Part shown: one piece after another, positions 6,055 to 6,212 of the stretch
How the letters are laid out: each line of letters opens with the position of its first letter
Position numbering within the stretch: position 1 is the first letter of the stretch
Source: Sphingobacteriales bacterium
Lineage (GTDB): Bacteria; Bacteroidota; Bacteroidia; Chitinophagales; Chitinophagaceae
Length of the DNA stretch: 6,212 bases
Assembly: GCA_023251215.1 (NCBI GenBank)
Contig: JAHEZF010000102.1
Coordinates: 1 to 6,212, forward strand
Reading direction: 5' to 3'
Program-made: the position numbers and the translations under genes
Notes under the pieces: model-generated
What the model saw: the letters and a program-made list of their open reading frames with translations, nothing else
Told to the model about the DNA's origin: nothing
Databases searched by the model: none

Positions 6055-6212
6055 ATGAAAAAAATTGTGTTCTCTTTTTTCGCTTCGCTTTTAATGCTGG
6101 TTGCATGGACACAACCTGAAGATTCAAAGACCCTGCATGAAACAGCAAAGACATTCATGCGATCCGGCGATTTTGACAATGCCATCATTGTGCTTGTCCG
6201 TGCTCTCCGGCA
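6055..6212 (+). CDS. N-terminal fragment of an exported TPR-like protein
   Basis: The frame starts at ATG 6055 and is still open at the right edge (52 complete codons). MKK followed by a hydrophobic core at about 4-17 is a signal peptide, with cleavage probably near residues 17-20 (LVAWTQ), so the product is exported to the periplasm or envelope. The segment LHETAKTFMRSGDFDNAII (27-45), running on to VRAL, fits a tetratricopeptide repeat: small residue at Ala31, Gly38-Asp39-Phe40 at the turn, Ala43, and Ala50-Leu51 in the second helix. TPR repeats mediate protein contacts, and no specific partner can be inferred. The gene has its own promoter element and is separated from DUF1015 by 74 nt. 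There is no clear Shine-Dalgarno site, as is common in this phylum. The downstream domains are unseen, so the full function cannot be named. Confidence 0.75.
   Translation, partial: MKKIVFSFFASLLMLVAWTQPEDSKTLHETAKTFMRSGDFDNAIIVLVRALR

Noticed and set aside
6000..6188. Minus-strand open frame of 62 codons at the right end
   Set aside because: It overlaps the signal peptide and TPR coding sequence of the + strand gene and runs through the intergenic promoter and hairpin; its product looks unlike a protein.
1..6212. Search for tRNA/rRNA genes, CRISPR arrays, insertion sequences, attachment sites and phage or defence genes
   Set aside because: No cloverleaf, regularly spaced repeats, transposase motifs or terminal inverted repeats were seen, and the genes present are housekeeping or secreted enzymes.

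Overview
The window is ordinary chromosomal DNA from a member of the Bacteroidota, all of it coding on the + strand. The evidence is a type IX secretion (T9SS) C-terminal sorting domain on a secreted phosphatase, TAnnTTTG-type promoter -7 elements, A/T-rich leaders mostly without strong Shine-Dalgarno sites, and moderately low GC. The protein sequences resemble those of Chitinophagaceae-like bacteria, but that finer placement is an impression and was not tested.

Layout: (1) 3-173 is the C-terminal end of a gene, probably a DUF502 membrane protein. (2) 183-1163, only 9 nt downstream and in the same frame, starts with TTG and encodes a secreted protein of the zinc-dependent phospholipase C / S1-P1 nuclease superfamily. 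(3) After a possible terminator and a TATCTTTG promoter element, 1232-3541 encodes a large secreted purple-acid-phosphatase-like enzyme with a jelly-roll N-terminus and a T9SS tail. (4) A hairpin at 3558-3596 separates this from serC (3658-4734, phosphoserine aminotransferase). (5) serC is followed after 4 nt by a DUF1015 gene (4739-5980). (6) A TATTTTTG promoter element and a hairpin precede the start of a secreted TPR-like protein that runs off the window (6055-6212).

Two functional themes are visible. The PLC/nuclease-like protein and the phosphatase are both exported and could act in sequence, one releasing phosphomonoesters and the other releasing phosphate. serC and the DUF1015 gene look like one operon, which ties the uncharacterised DUF1015 family to serine (or vitamin B6) metabolism. 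No mobile element, CRISPR array, RNA gene or clearly new system was found. The best leads are the function of DUF1015, the metal-site pattern of the PLC-like protein, and a few RNA-level structures.
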